DNA of 6,353 bases from an uncultured Muribaculaceae bacterium (GTDB taxonomy: Bacteria; Bacteroidota; Bacteroidia; Bacteroidales; Muribaculaceae), in assembly GCA_910584495.1 (NCBI GenBank), contig CAJUAR010000105.1, positions 1 through 6,353 of the forward strand. Reading direction: 5' to 3'. Numbering within the stretch: the first letter of the stretch is position 1; each line of letters opens with the position of its first letter. Both the position numbers and the translations under genes were made by a program. Below, in pieces: positions 1-5,868 of this stretch. The notes below the pieces were generated by a model. It saw only the letters and a program-made list of their open reading frames with translations. It had not been told where the DNA came from and searched no databases.

Positions 1-151
1 TACCTTCGATTACTTCTTTGTCTTTTACCGAGTTGAGTGATTCCTCGTAAGCGTGGGTGAGTTCTTCGCGAGAACGTTCGCCTGCGGTGTCGCCTTTTTC
101 AAAGGCTTCCCAGTCGAAATCTTCAACCGGTGAATTGGTAATGTCTGCCAT
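1..151 (-). CDS. rpsA: 30S ribosomal protein S1, N-terminal 50 residues (partial, runs off left edge)
   Basis: The reverse strand reads from an ATG at 151-149 without a stop to base 1, giving 50 codons plus one base. The peptide begins MADITNSPVEDFDWEAFEKG and ends NSVKDKEVIEG. The PVEDFxWEAFExG segment and the KDKEVIEG lead-in to the first S1 (OB-fold) RNA-binding repeat are what I recall from Bacteroidales ribosomal protein S1. In the family this is a protein of about 600 residues with several tandem S1 repeats; it sits on the small subunit and helps recruit and unfold mRNA. Only the acidic N-terminal lead-in is in the window, and all RNA-binding repeats lie to the left. There is no Shine-Dalgarno before the ATG; the upstream bases are A/T-rich, as is usual in Bacteroidota. 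A strong promoter lies at 218-249, leaving a leader of roughly 60 bases. Identification rests on recalled family sequence, not a search. Confidence 0.88.
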   Translation of the reverse strand, partial: MADITNSPVEDFDWEAFEKGDTAGERSREELTHAYEESLNSVKDKEVIEG

Positions 152-186
152 TAAATTAGTTAGTGAATAAAGTTAATTAAAAAAAA

Positions 187-214
187 CGCATGCGGGGCAT
201 GTGCTCCAAATGCG
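187..214 (-). promoter_or_regulatory. Possible 5'-terminal stem-loop in the rpsA leader
   Basis: Read on the minus strand, CGCAT (214-210) pairs with ATGCG (191-187). After a 2x2 internal loop, GGAGC (207-203) pairs with GCCCC (198-194) with one A/C mismatch, around an ACAT loop. The structure would lie at or just after the predicted transcription start. In E. coli S1 represses its own mRNA through leader structure; a similar role here is inference only. An A/T-rich unstructured stretch separates the hairpin from the start codon. Confidence 0.4.
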
Positions 215-217
215 CCG

Positions 218-249
218 CAAAGGTAGTGATTTTGCGGCTATTATGCAAA
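218..249 (-). promoter_or_regulatory. Bacteroidota-type promoter of rpsA
   Basis: On the reverse strand there is TTTG (249-246), a 20-base spacer, and TACCTTTG (225-218), a full match to the Bacteroidota primary sigma consensus TTTG / TAnnTTTG with ideal spacing. Transcription would start near 211-214, about 60 bases before the rpsA ATG. This is the best promoter in the window together with that of the tRNA. Confidence 0.85.
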
Positions 250-428
250 TTTTTTTTGCTGTTTTCCTCGTCGTTTTCTGTGCGGACATTTCGCGGGATT
301 CTTTTCCTTATTATTTATTAATGTGTAGATGCTTGATTATCTGCCTCTTTGCGACGCGGGGCGCAGTCGGGTGGAAAAATTAAAAGAAAAAAAATGCTAA
401 TAGAGTGCTTCAGACCATAGATTTTTGC

Positions 429-436
429 TAACTTTG
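429..436 (+). promoter_or_regulatory. -7 element of the spt promoter
   Basis: TAACTTTG at 429-436 matches the Bacteroidota -7 consensus TAnnTTTG exactly. The region 18-21 bases upstream (about 404-410, GTGCTT) has no good TTTG, so the -33 half is weak. Predicted start is near 441, giving a leader of about 60 bases before the ATG at 501. The same TAACTTTGCA string stands in front of the tRNA at 6271-6280. Confidence 0.65.
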
Positions 437-454
437 CAGTCTTAGAAAAACAAG

Positions 455-474
455 GCGCGAAGCAAGGCTCGCGC
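455..474 (+). promoter_or_regulatory. GC-rich leader hairpin upstream of spt
   Basis: GCGCGA (455-460) and TCGCGC (469-474) are perfect complements. Inside them GC (462-463) pairs with GC (467-468) around a three-base AAG loop, with A461 bulged. This gives an eight-pair, mostly G-C stem in the untranslated leader, 26 bases ahead of the start codon. No T-run follows, so it is not an intrinsic terminator. A role in mRNA stability or translation control is possible but unproven. Confidence 0.45.
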
Positions 475-500
475 AACAAAGCAATCATTAGCACCTCTAT

Positions 501-1688
501 ATGAAACCATTACAGGCTAAGCTATCCAGGTACACAGCCCCCCAAGAGGCTAAAGCTGCCGGTGTTTATCCATATTTCCGCGCAATATCCTCTGAGCAGG
601 ATCCCGAAGTGATTATCGACGGCAAGCGCGTTTTGATGTTCGGCTCCAACTGTTATACGGGCCTTGTCAATGACCCGCGTATCAAAGAAGCCGCAATAGA
701 AGCAACCAAAAAGTATGGCACCGGCTGTGCCGGCTCGCCCTTCCTCAACGGCACGCTCGATCTGCACAAGCAGCTTGAGGCACGCATCGCTCAGTACATA
801 GGTAAAGAAGACGTGATGATCTATTCCACAGGCTTTGGTGTGAACCTTGGCGTGGTGTCGACCCTCACAGGGCGTGAGGACTATATTCTTATCGACGAAC
901 AGGATCATGCCTCAATTATCGAAGGCCGCCGTCTGTCAATGTCGAAATGCTTCAAATACAAGCATAACGACATGGAATCGCTCGAGAAGCAGCTTCAGCG
1001 CTGCGAGATGGACAAAGTCAAACTCATCGTCACCGACGGCGTGTTCTCTATGGAAGGCGACGTGGCCAAGCTGCCCGAAATTGTGCGCCTTGCCAAGCAG
1101 TACGATGCAGCAGTGATGGTTGACGAAGCTCACGCCATAGGTGTCTTTGGTAAAGGCGGGCGCGGTGTCTGCGACCATTACGGCGTGACCGACGATGTCG
1201 ACCTGATTATGGGCACATTCTCCAAGTCGTTTGCCTCGCTCGGCGGCTTCATAGCCACAGACAAGGAAATCACCAACTATCTTCGCCATCACTCACGCTC
1301 CTACATCTTTACGGCCTCCATCACTCCGGCATCGACAGCTGCCGCTCTCAAGGCCATTGACATTATGGAGAGCGAGCCCGAATTGCAGGAGAACCTGTGG
1401 AAGCTTACCAATATGGCTTTGGAAGGATTCCGCAGCCGTGGTTTCGAAATTGGCAACACGAGCACGCCAATCATCCCCCTCTATATCCGCGACGATTTCA
1501 AAACCTTCCAAATTACGCGCGACCTTCTGAACGAAGGCATCTTTGTCAATCCCGTTGTATCGCCGGCCGTCGCTCCTACCGACACACTGATCCGTTTCAG
1601 CCTCATGGCCACACACACTCCGGCTCAGATTGAGGAGGCCCTCGAAAAAATAACAAAAGTATTCCGCAAACACGGAATCATCAAATAA
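501..1688 (+). CDS. spt: Serine palmitoyltransferase (alpha-oxoamine synthase, PLP-dependent)
   Basis: The 395-residue product is a full-length alpha-oxoamine synthase (fold-type I aminotransferase superfamily). Serine palmitoyltransferase condenses L-serine with a long-chain acyl-CoA to 3-ketosphinganine, the first committed step of sphingolipid synthesis, releasing CO2 and CoA. Visible landmarks: the family substrate-loop region FGSNCYTGL near 47-55; GSPFLNGT near 78-85; H136 in DEQDHASIIEGRR, which should stack on the PLP ring; D208 and H211 in VDEAHAIGVFG, for the pyridine nitrogen and ring; and K242 in GTFSKSFASLGGF, the Schiff-base lysine. The end MATHTPAQIEEALEK is typical of the family. 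There is no membrane segment, in line with soluble bacterial enzymes. The sequence resembles, from memory, the Bacteroides thetaiotaomicron enzyme BT_0870 more than glycine C-acetyltransferase (kbl) or BioF, which share the fold and are the main alternatives. Start: ATG at 501, no Shine-Dalgarno. Rubrerythrin follows after 26 bases. Confidence 0.9.
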   Translation: MKPLQAKLSRYTAPQEAKAAGVYPYFRAISSEQDPEVIIDGKRVLMFGSNCYTGLVNDPRIKEAAIEATKKYGTGCAGSPFLNGTLDLHKQLEARIAQYIGKEDVMIYSTGFGVNLGVVSTLTGREDYILIDEQDHASIIEGRRLSMSKCFKYKHNDMESLEKQLQRCEMDKVKLIVTDGVFSMEGDVAKLPEIVRLAKQYDAAVMVDEAHAIGVFGKGGRGVCDHYGVTDDVDLIMGTFSKSFASLGGFIATDKEITNYLRHHSRSYIFTASITPASTAAALKAIDIMESEPELQENLWKLTNMALEGFRSRGFEIGNTSTPIIPLYIRDDFKTFQITRDLLNEGIFVNPVVSPAVAPTDTLIRFSLMATHTPAQIEEALEKITKVFRKHGIIK

Positions 1689-1714
1689 CACATTTTCCCC
1701 CACCATTATCCAAA

Positions 1715-2266
1715 ATGAAAAAGAAATTTATCTGCACCGTCTGCGGCTATGTACACGAAGGCGAAGCAGCCCCCGAAAAGTGCCCCATCTGCGGCGCTCC
1801 CGCCAGCAAATTCAAAGAACTTGATGAAACAGCCGCTCTCACTTTTGTCACCGAACACGAAGTAGGTGTTGCCAAAGGCTGTGACGAACAGATGATTGCC
1901 GACCTTACCGCACACTTCAACGGCGAATGTGGCGAAGTGGGTATGTACCTTGCAATGAGCCGCCAGGCCGACCGCGAAGGCTATCCCGAAATTGCCGAGG
2001 CTTTCAAGCGCTATGCTTTTGAAGAAGCCGAGCACGCAGCCAAATTTGCCGAACTCCTCGGTGAATGTGTATGGGACACCAAGACCAACCTCGAAAAACG
2101 TATGGCTGCTGAAGCCGGCGCAAACGAAGATAAAATGCGCATCGCACGCCGCGCCAAAGAGCTCAACCTCGACGCCATCCACGACACCGTTCACGAAATG
2201 GCAAAGGACGAAGCTCGTCACGGCCAGGGCTTCCAGGGTCTGTACAACCGCTTCTTCCGCAAATAA
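1715..2266 (+). CDS. Reverse rubrerythrin (rubredoxin domain followed by diiron ferritin-like domain)
   Basis: The 183-residue protein has a short rubredoxin-like zinc-ribbon-type iron site at its N-terminus: C7xxC10 and C23xxC26 in FICTVCGYVHEG...KCPICGAP. A four-helix ferritin-like domain fills about 55-183. Likely diiron ligands are E71 or E74 in helix 1, E104xxH107 (EEAEH) in helix 2, E127 or E133 in helix 3, and E166xxH169 (DEARH) in helix 4. In classical rubrerythrin the rubredoxin domain is C-terminal; here the order is swapped, as in the 'reverse rubrerythrins' of clostridia and Bacteroidales. The family acts in the cytoplasm as an NAD(P)H-linked peroxidase, reducing H2O2 (and sometimes O2) to water with electrons passed through the FeS4 site. 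No signal peptide. It lies 26 bases after spt on the same strand with no promoter visible in the gap, so the two may be co-transcribed. A terminator-like hairpin follows. Confidence 0.92.
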   Translation: MKKKFICTVCGYVHEGEAAPEKCPICGAPASKFKELDETAALTFVTEHEVGVAKGCDEQMIADLTAHFNGECGEVGMYLAMSRQADREGYPEIAEAFKRYAFEEAEHAAKFAELLGECVWDTKTNLEKRMAAEAGANEDKMRIARRAKELNLDAIHDTVHEMAKDEARHGQGFQGLYNRFFRK

Positions 2267-2290
2267 ATATTTTATAGATATTTTTCTACA

Positions 2291-2324
2291 AAAGGGGGCG
2301 CGCATTGCGTGTCCCTTTGTTTTT
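2291..2324 (+). terminator. Rho-independent terminator after rubrerythrin
   Basis: AAAGGG (2291-2296) pairs with CCCTTT (2313-2318). The stem continues through G-T pairs and CGC (2299-2301) / GCG (2307-2309) around a five-base loop, with one G bulged. It is followed by G and five Ts (2320-2324). It starts 24 bases after the rubrerythrin stop and ends only 8 bases before the next ATG, so it lies in the leader of the esterase gene. Either it closes the spt-rubrerythrin unit or it attenuates read-through into the esterase. Confidence 0.65.
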
Positions 2325-2331
2325 AAACGAC

Positions 2332-3192
2332 ATGAAAAAAATATTCTTCCTCGCATTTATAGCTCTTGCCTCGCTGACGGCGCGGGCGCAGGCTCCCAAT
2401 AAATACGAGATGGCCTACGACGACACAATCAGGACTTACAGCATGTATATTCCTGAAAATATCAAGCCGGGAGCGCCGCTGGTTGTCTACACACATGGTT
2501 ATGGCTCGAAGAAACGCTGGTTGAAAGATCTCAACAAGGTGGCAGAGGCCAACGGTTTTGCGGTGTGCTACCCCGATGGAGCTCCCGATACCCGCGGCAA
2601 GGACGGCTGGTATGTAGGATATCCTCCACAAAGCAATATGAAACAGAACGAGGAAGATTTCTTCGCCGCTCTTCTCGATACCGTATGCCAACGATTCAAG
2701 CTCAGCCGCGACAACGTGTTCATGGCCGGGATGTCGAACGGCGGTGACTTATGCTACCAGCTGGCATATACGCGCCCCGAGTTGTTTCGAGCCTATGCCT
2801 CGGTTGCAGGCCTCACCTTTGAGTGGATGTATAACAGCCGCAGGCTCACAATTCCCGTGCCATTTATGGAGATCCACGGCAATGCCGACACCACTTCGGC
2901 ATGGCAGGGCGACCATGAGAATAAAGGCGGCTGGGGTGCCTATATCCCGGTTCCGCTTGCAGTTGCTGCGGTGGCTGCCAACAACCGTTGCGCCACTGTG
3001 CAGGTCGACAAGTATCCCGCCATGTCCGATTCGACACGCATGGTGACTCGTACCATATATGCTGATGCACCTTCGGGCATGGATGTGGTTGTCTATGAGA
3101 TTGAAGGCGGCAAACATTCATGGCATGCCAAGGATGTGAACACATCGCAGCTCATCTGGGACTTCTTCAGCGCATATCTCAAAAAAGACTGA
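2332..3192 (+). CDS. Secreted CE1 / PHB-depolymerase-like serine esterase
   Basis: From the ATG at 2332 the product is 286 residues. It opens with a Sec signal peptide: MKK, a hydrophobic core to about residue 16, and an ARA-Q cleavage site near 19/20. A TTG nine codons upstream (2305) is in frame, but lies inside a terminator hairpin and would bury the signal peptide, so I reject it. The mature part is an alpha/beta hydrolase of the CE1 esterase / poly(3-hydroxybutyrate) depolymerase (LpqC-like) group: oxyanion-region THGYGS near 63-68, nucleophile S135 in GMSNGG, likely acid D186 in HGNAD, and H262 in GGKHSWH near the C-terminus. Known members hydrolyse feruloyl, acetyl or other esters on plant polysaccharides, or polyesters; the substrate here cannot be read from sequence. 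It should act in the periplasm or outside the cell. It is followed by two more exported proteins after 61 and 45 bases. Confidence 0.82.
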   Translation: MKKIFFLAFIALASLTARAQAPNKYEMAYDDTIRTYSMYIPENIKPGAPLVVYTHGYGSKKRWLKDLNKVAEANGFAVCYPDGAPDTRGKDGWYVGYPPQSNMKQNEEDFFAALLDTVCQRFKLSRDNVFMAGMSNGGDLCYQLAYTRPELFRAYASVAGLTFEWMYNSRRLTIPVPFMEIHGNADTTSAWQGDHENKGGWGAYIPVPLAVAAVAANNRCATVQVDKYPAMSDSTRMVTRTIYADAPSGMDVVVYEIEGGKHSWHAKDVNTSQLIWDFFSAYLKKD

Positions 3193-3253
3193 ATGGCAAT
3201 AAACAGCAACATATTGCGTTAATATTTCAGTATCTCTCCATATATCAACCGAC

Positions 3254-4693
3254 ATGAAATTATTGCAATATATTGTATTAAGCATAATAATTTGTGCATT
3301 CCTTGGTGGAGCTTGCATTGAGGACGGCTTCACTACGTCGCCCTCCGACCAACCGCGTTTTTCGACCGACACCCTGTCGCTTGGCACAGTCTTCACCGAG
3401 CAGCCCACAGTCACCAGCCGTTTCACGGTTATCAATCCCCATGGCAAACAGCTGTCGATAAGCGATATATCGATTTCGGGACGTGATGCGGCATGTTTCC
3501 GCATCAATGTCGACGGCATCAATGGCGAGCGCTTCAGCGATGTTCCTATCCGCGGCAAGGATTCAATCTATGTCTTTGTCGAGGCCACGCTGCCCGAAGG
3601 GGCGCAGGGCCTGAGCGAATATGAAGCAGCAATCGATTTTACAACCAACGGCGTTAAAAGCTCGGTGGTGCTTCTGGCTTTAGGTCAGAATGTGAAACGA
3701 CTCCGAGCCGAGGTTCTCGAAAGCGATACCCGCTTCACTGCCGAGCTGCCATATCAGGTGTACGATTCGCTCGTTGTGGCTCCCGGAGCCACTCTTACCA
3801 TCGAAGCCGGAGCCACTATCCATTTTCATGACAAAGCCATGCTTATTGTTCGAGGCAGTCTTATGGCCGAGGGCACCGTGGAGCAACCGGTCGACCTGTG
3901 CGGCGACCGCACAGGCAATGTGGTGGGCGATATTTCGTTCGACATAATGTCGCGCCAATGGACCGGAGTGCTCTTTACCCCCACATCGACAGGTAACGTG
4001 TTGGAACATACTGATATACGCAATACTACCCAGGGTGTTATAATAGAGGGCGACGGAGTGCCGACATCTGTGCCTCAGCTCACGCTGCTCAACAGCCGCC
4101 TTCACAACAGTGGCTCGCTGGTGCTTGAAAGCTACCACAGCTCGATACGTGCTGTGGGTTGCGAGTTTGCCGAGGGTGCCGACGGCCTTGTCTTGCTCCA
4201 CGGCGGCAAGCATCTGTTCAACCACTGCACCTTTGCCAACAACTACCTTTTTGCGGCTATCAAGGGCGCGGCCCTGCAGTTTTCGCACATCTACGACGAT
4301 GAAGAAATAGGCTTCGACGACGGTTCGGGCCTGCCATATATCGAGGCTGAGATTACCAACAGCATCATCTATGGTATAGGGGCTGATGTGTCGCATGGCG
4401 ACTTGACGGGCTCGCAGATATTTCTGCGTCGCACCTTGCTGCGCATCAATGGCGAAGACGATGACAATTTTATTGAATGTATATGGGGCGAGGACCCGTT
4501 GTTCTACACTATTCGCAATGAATATATTTTCGACTACCGCCTTCGTCCTGAATCACCGGCAATAGGAACCGCCGATGCTTCGCTCGATGTGCCCGAGGCG
4601 CGTTTTGATGCCTATGGAAGCGAACGAGCCGAGCCGGCCGACATTGGCGCTTATGTTTTTATACTTCCAGACGAGGATGTTGCGAACCCATAG
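3254..4693 (+). CDS. Probable surface lipoprotein: ASH-like beta-sandwich plus right-handed beta-helix
   Basis: The 479-residue protein starts with a hydrophobic segment (about 4-19) ending in LGGAC, so C21 is the likely lipidated cysteine, although the -3 residue is Gly rather than Leu. Acidic residues follow directly (CIEDG), reminiscent of Bacteroidota surface-export signals. Residues about 35-145 resemble an ASH/HYDIN-type immunoglobulin-like domain (RFSTDTLSLGTVF... then TVINPHGKQLSISDISISG). From about 150 on, short repeated strands follow the parallel beta-helix pattern, opening with LVVAPGATLTIEAGATIHF (173-191) and VRGSLMAEGT. The C-terminal DYRLRPESPAIGTAD (427-441) and DIGAYVF (463-469) are the usual closing motifs of this helix class (choice-of-anchor Q-type proteins). 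There is no recognisable catalytic site of a polysaccharide lyase, so binding or adhesion is as likely as catalysis. No Shine-Dalgarno. It probably shares a transcript with its neighbours. Confidence 0.8.
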   Translation: MKLLQYIVLSIIICAFLGGACIEDGFTTSPSDQPRFSTDTLSLGTVFTEQPTVTSRFTVINPHGKQLSISDISISGRDAACFRINVDGINGERFSDVPIRGKDSIYVFVEATLPEGAQGLSEYEAAIDFTTNGVKSSVVLLALGQNVKRLRAEVLESDTRFTAELPYQVYDSLVVAPGATLTIEAGATIHFHDKAMLIVRGSLMAEGTVEQPVDLCGDRTGNVVGDISFDIMSRQWTGVLFTPTSTGNVLEHTDIRNTTQGVIIEGDGVPTSVPQLTLLNSRLHNSGSLVLESYHSSIRAVGCEFAEGADGLVLLHGGKHLFNHCTFANNYLFAAIKGAALQFSHIYDDEEIGFDDGSGLPYIEAEITNSIIYGIGADVSHGDLTGSQIFLRRTLLRINGEDDDNFIECIWGEDPLFYTIRNEYIFDYRLRPESPAIGTADASLDVPEARFDAYGSERAEPADIGAYVFILPDEDVANP

Positions 4694-4738
4694 ACAAGCA
4701 CATTTGTTTATTTGCAATAATTATAAAATAGAAGAACG

Positions 4739-5536
4739 ATGAAAACAAAGAACTACATTTTGATGCTTACAGCCGGTGTGGCCATTTCCTTTGCTGCGTG
4801 CCATCCTTCGGAAAGGCAAAATATGATAGACTTTGAACAATTTAAGGCTGAAGGTACTTATCGCCTTGTCGGTTCGGCCAAAGTTTTCGACACAGACCAA
4901 GATCTGACATTCCAATGCAAGGCTGCCATGGTTTTGCCCACAGCTATAGAGAATGAAGATTTACGCCAACTACGCGATTCCATTATGTCCACGGCATTTG
5001 ATACCACCGGCACCGATATCGCGGCTGTCGCCTATGGAGCCTTTGCCCGCAACGCTGCCGACAACAGCGGTTTCGAAGTGACCGACACAGTGGTGCCCGA
5101 CAGCATCTACGACGGCCTCTATGCTGTTGACGGAACCGTTGTGCATTTGTCGACACGCTTGATGTGCTACGGAGTGACAGTGAGCACCTACAGCCCTCAT
5201 GCGGCTCATGGCATGTACTCCACTTTCTACCTCAATTACGACATTGAGAAAGGCAAAATATTTACTTTGTCCGACATTTTGACCCCCGGGGCTATAGCAG
5301 AACTTCCTGCCATGCTGCGCGAAAAAGCGGAGTCGATGCGCGGAACAATAGGCAACACTGAGATTGAAACGGTGTCTTCCGAGGCCAATTTCTACATTGA
5401 CAACGCCGACAACATAGTCTTCGTTTTCCAACCTTACGAAATAGCAAGCTATGCCCAGGGCATAATAGAGCTACCTATCCCGGCCTATATCCTCGATAAC
5501 AGTCTCACACCTTATGGCAAGGAAATCTTGCTCTGA
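4739..5536 (+). CDS. DUF3298 (RsiV C-terminal-like) domain lipoprotein
   Basis: The 265-residue product has a lipoprotein signal: MKTKNYILML, a hydrophobic run, and SFAAC with C21 as the lipidated residue. Residues about 35-145 fit the DUF4163-type N-terminal half (YRLVGSAKVFDTDQDLTFQCKAAMVLP...). From about 150 the DUF3298 fold is clear: the HAAHG motif (154-158), YLNYDIEKGKIFTLSDIL, then NFYIDNADNIVFVFQPYEIA and SYAQGIIELPIPAYIL (ending at 252). In Bacillus RsiV this domain pair is the extracellular lysozyme-sensing part of an anti-sigma factor. Here the anti-sigma and transmembrane parts are absent, and the protein is simply anchored to a membrane. Free-standing versions of this domain are frequent in Bacteroidales and, to my knowledge, of unknown function; lysozyme or glycan binding is a guess. 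Start: ATG at 4739, the only one that keeps the signal peptide. Confidence 0.85.
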   Translation: MKTKNYILMLTAGVAISFAACHPSERQNMIDFEQFKAEGTYRLVGSAKVFDTDQDLTFQCKAAMVLPTAIENEDLRQLRDSIMSTAFDTTGTDIAAVAYGAFARNAADNSGFEVTDTVVPDSIYDGLYAVDGTVVHLSTRLMCYGVTVSTYSPHAAHGMYSTFYLNYDIEKGKIFTLSDILTPGAIAELPAMLREKAESMRGTIGNTEIETVSSEANFYIDNADNIVFVFQPYEIASYAQGIIELPIPAYILDNSLTPYGKEILL

Positions 5537-5581
5537 TTGATAATTGCCTCGGCTGTTTCAGAAATGAAGTTTTATTCTTAT

Positions 5582-5609
5582 TTTTGTGCCTGATAAATCA
5601 GACACAAAA
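5582..5609. repeat. 28-base imperfect inverted repeat directly before the decayed gene
   Basis: TTTTGTG (5582-5588) and CACAAAA (5603-5609) are perfect complements. Inside them, CTGAT (5590-5594) and ATCAG (5597-5601) are also complements; only the C5589/A5602 pair is mismatched, and the centre is AA. The repeat overlaps TATTTTTG (5579-5586), a match to the TAnnTTTG -7 consensus, and stops one base before the ATG at 5611. The 3' flank is A-rich on both strands, so it does not look like an intrinsic terminator. It could be an operator, a translation-blocking hairpin or a mobile-element scar. Confidence 0.6.
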
Positions 5610-5610
5610 C

Positions 5611-5868
5611 ATGAGCTGGAGAAATTTCAAATATAACATCTAGAAATACTGGATTACCGAAATATCGATTGGCACCATTGCAACGATTCTCGGTATATTG
5701 TTGACGCTCGGCATCGACAGCTGGACGGAACAGAAAGCTAAAAAGCAGATGGCAGAGCGCATCGCTATGATTTGTCTGCACAATATCGATGAGCGTCTCG
5801 ACAAACTTCAATCCGGACACAGGAAACAAAATCAACGGAAAGTTCGTCTTCTTGATGATGCGGGTTGA
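5611..5868 (+). pseudogene. N-terminal remnant of a membrane-anchored protein, broken by an amber codon and a frameshift
   Basis: From the ATG at 5611 the frame reads MSWRNFKYNI, then TAG at 5641-5643 (codon 11), then stays open to TGA at 5866-5868. Past the TAG it reads KYWITEISIGTIATILGI and on to LLTLGIDSWTEQKAKKQ. This is one hydrophobic helix (about residues 18-33) flanked by aromatic and charged residues, followed by a polar helix ending NIDERLDKLQ. The layout resembles DUF6090-type Bacteroidota proteins: a short cytoplasmic lead, one membrane helix, then a helical part. Tryptophan at codon 11 (TGG to TAG) would restore the expected aromatic lead. The continuation after about 5800 loses protein-like character in this frame, while the +1 frame becomes protein-like, so a frameshift or small deletion probably joins this piece to the next entry. 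The original function is unknown. Confidence 0.55.

Larger units (their letters stand above)
152..500. other. Divergent intergenic region between rpsA and spt, no gene seen
   Basis: These 349 bases hold the divergent regulatory signals of rpsA (minus) and spt (plus). The middle, about 250-400, is rich in T on the plus strand and shows no convincing coding frame, no second TAnnTTTG element and no RNA family I recognise. A short open frame at 201-383 runs straight through the rpsA promoter and encodes a Cys/Phe/Leu-rich peptide without family features, so I do not call it. A weak dyad sits near 352-369 (CGAC/GTCG arms) without a T-run. Confidence 0.6.

Noticed and set aside
352..369. Weak dyad in the rpsA-spt intergenic region
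   Set aside because: Only four solid pairs in each arm and no T-run or adjacent promoter, so no function can be supported.
201..383. Short plus-strand open frame of 60 codons with a hydrophobic stretch
   Set aside because: It runs through the rpsA promoter and leader, has no family features or start signals, and is rich in Cys, Phe and Leu as expected of T-rich non-coding DNA.
501..1688. Glycine C-acetyltransferase (kbl) or BioF assignment
   Set aside because: Same fold and catalytic residues, but the overall sequence and organism type fit Bacteroidales serine palmitoyltransferase better; no threonine dehydrogenase or biotin gene is adjacent.
2305..2331. TTG start extending the esterase by nine residues
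   Set aside because: It lies in the terminator hairpin and would place nine residues before a normal MKK signal peptide starting at 2332.
1706..2356. Long minus-strand open frame (216 codons) opposite rubrerythrin
   Set aside because: It mirrors the well-supported rubrerythrin frame; Phe/Ala/Gly/Val-rich composition is typical of the antisense of a GAA/GCC-rich gene.
3680..4396. Minus-strand open frame of 238 codons opposite the beta-helix gene
   Set aside because: Shadow of a well-supported lipoprotein frame; no signal peptide or motif of its own.
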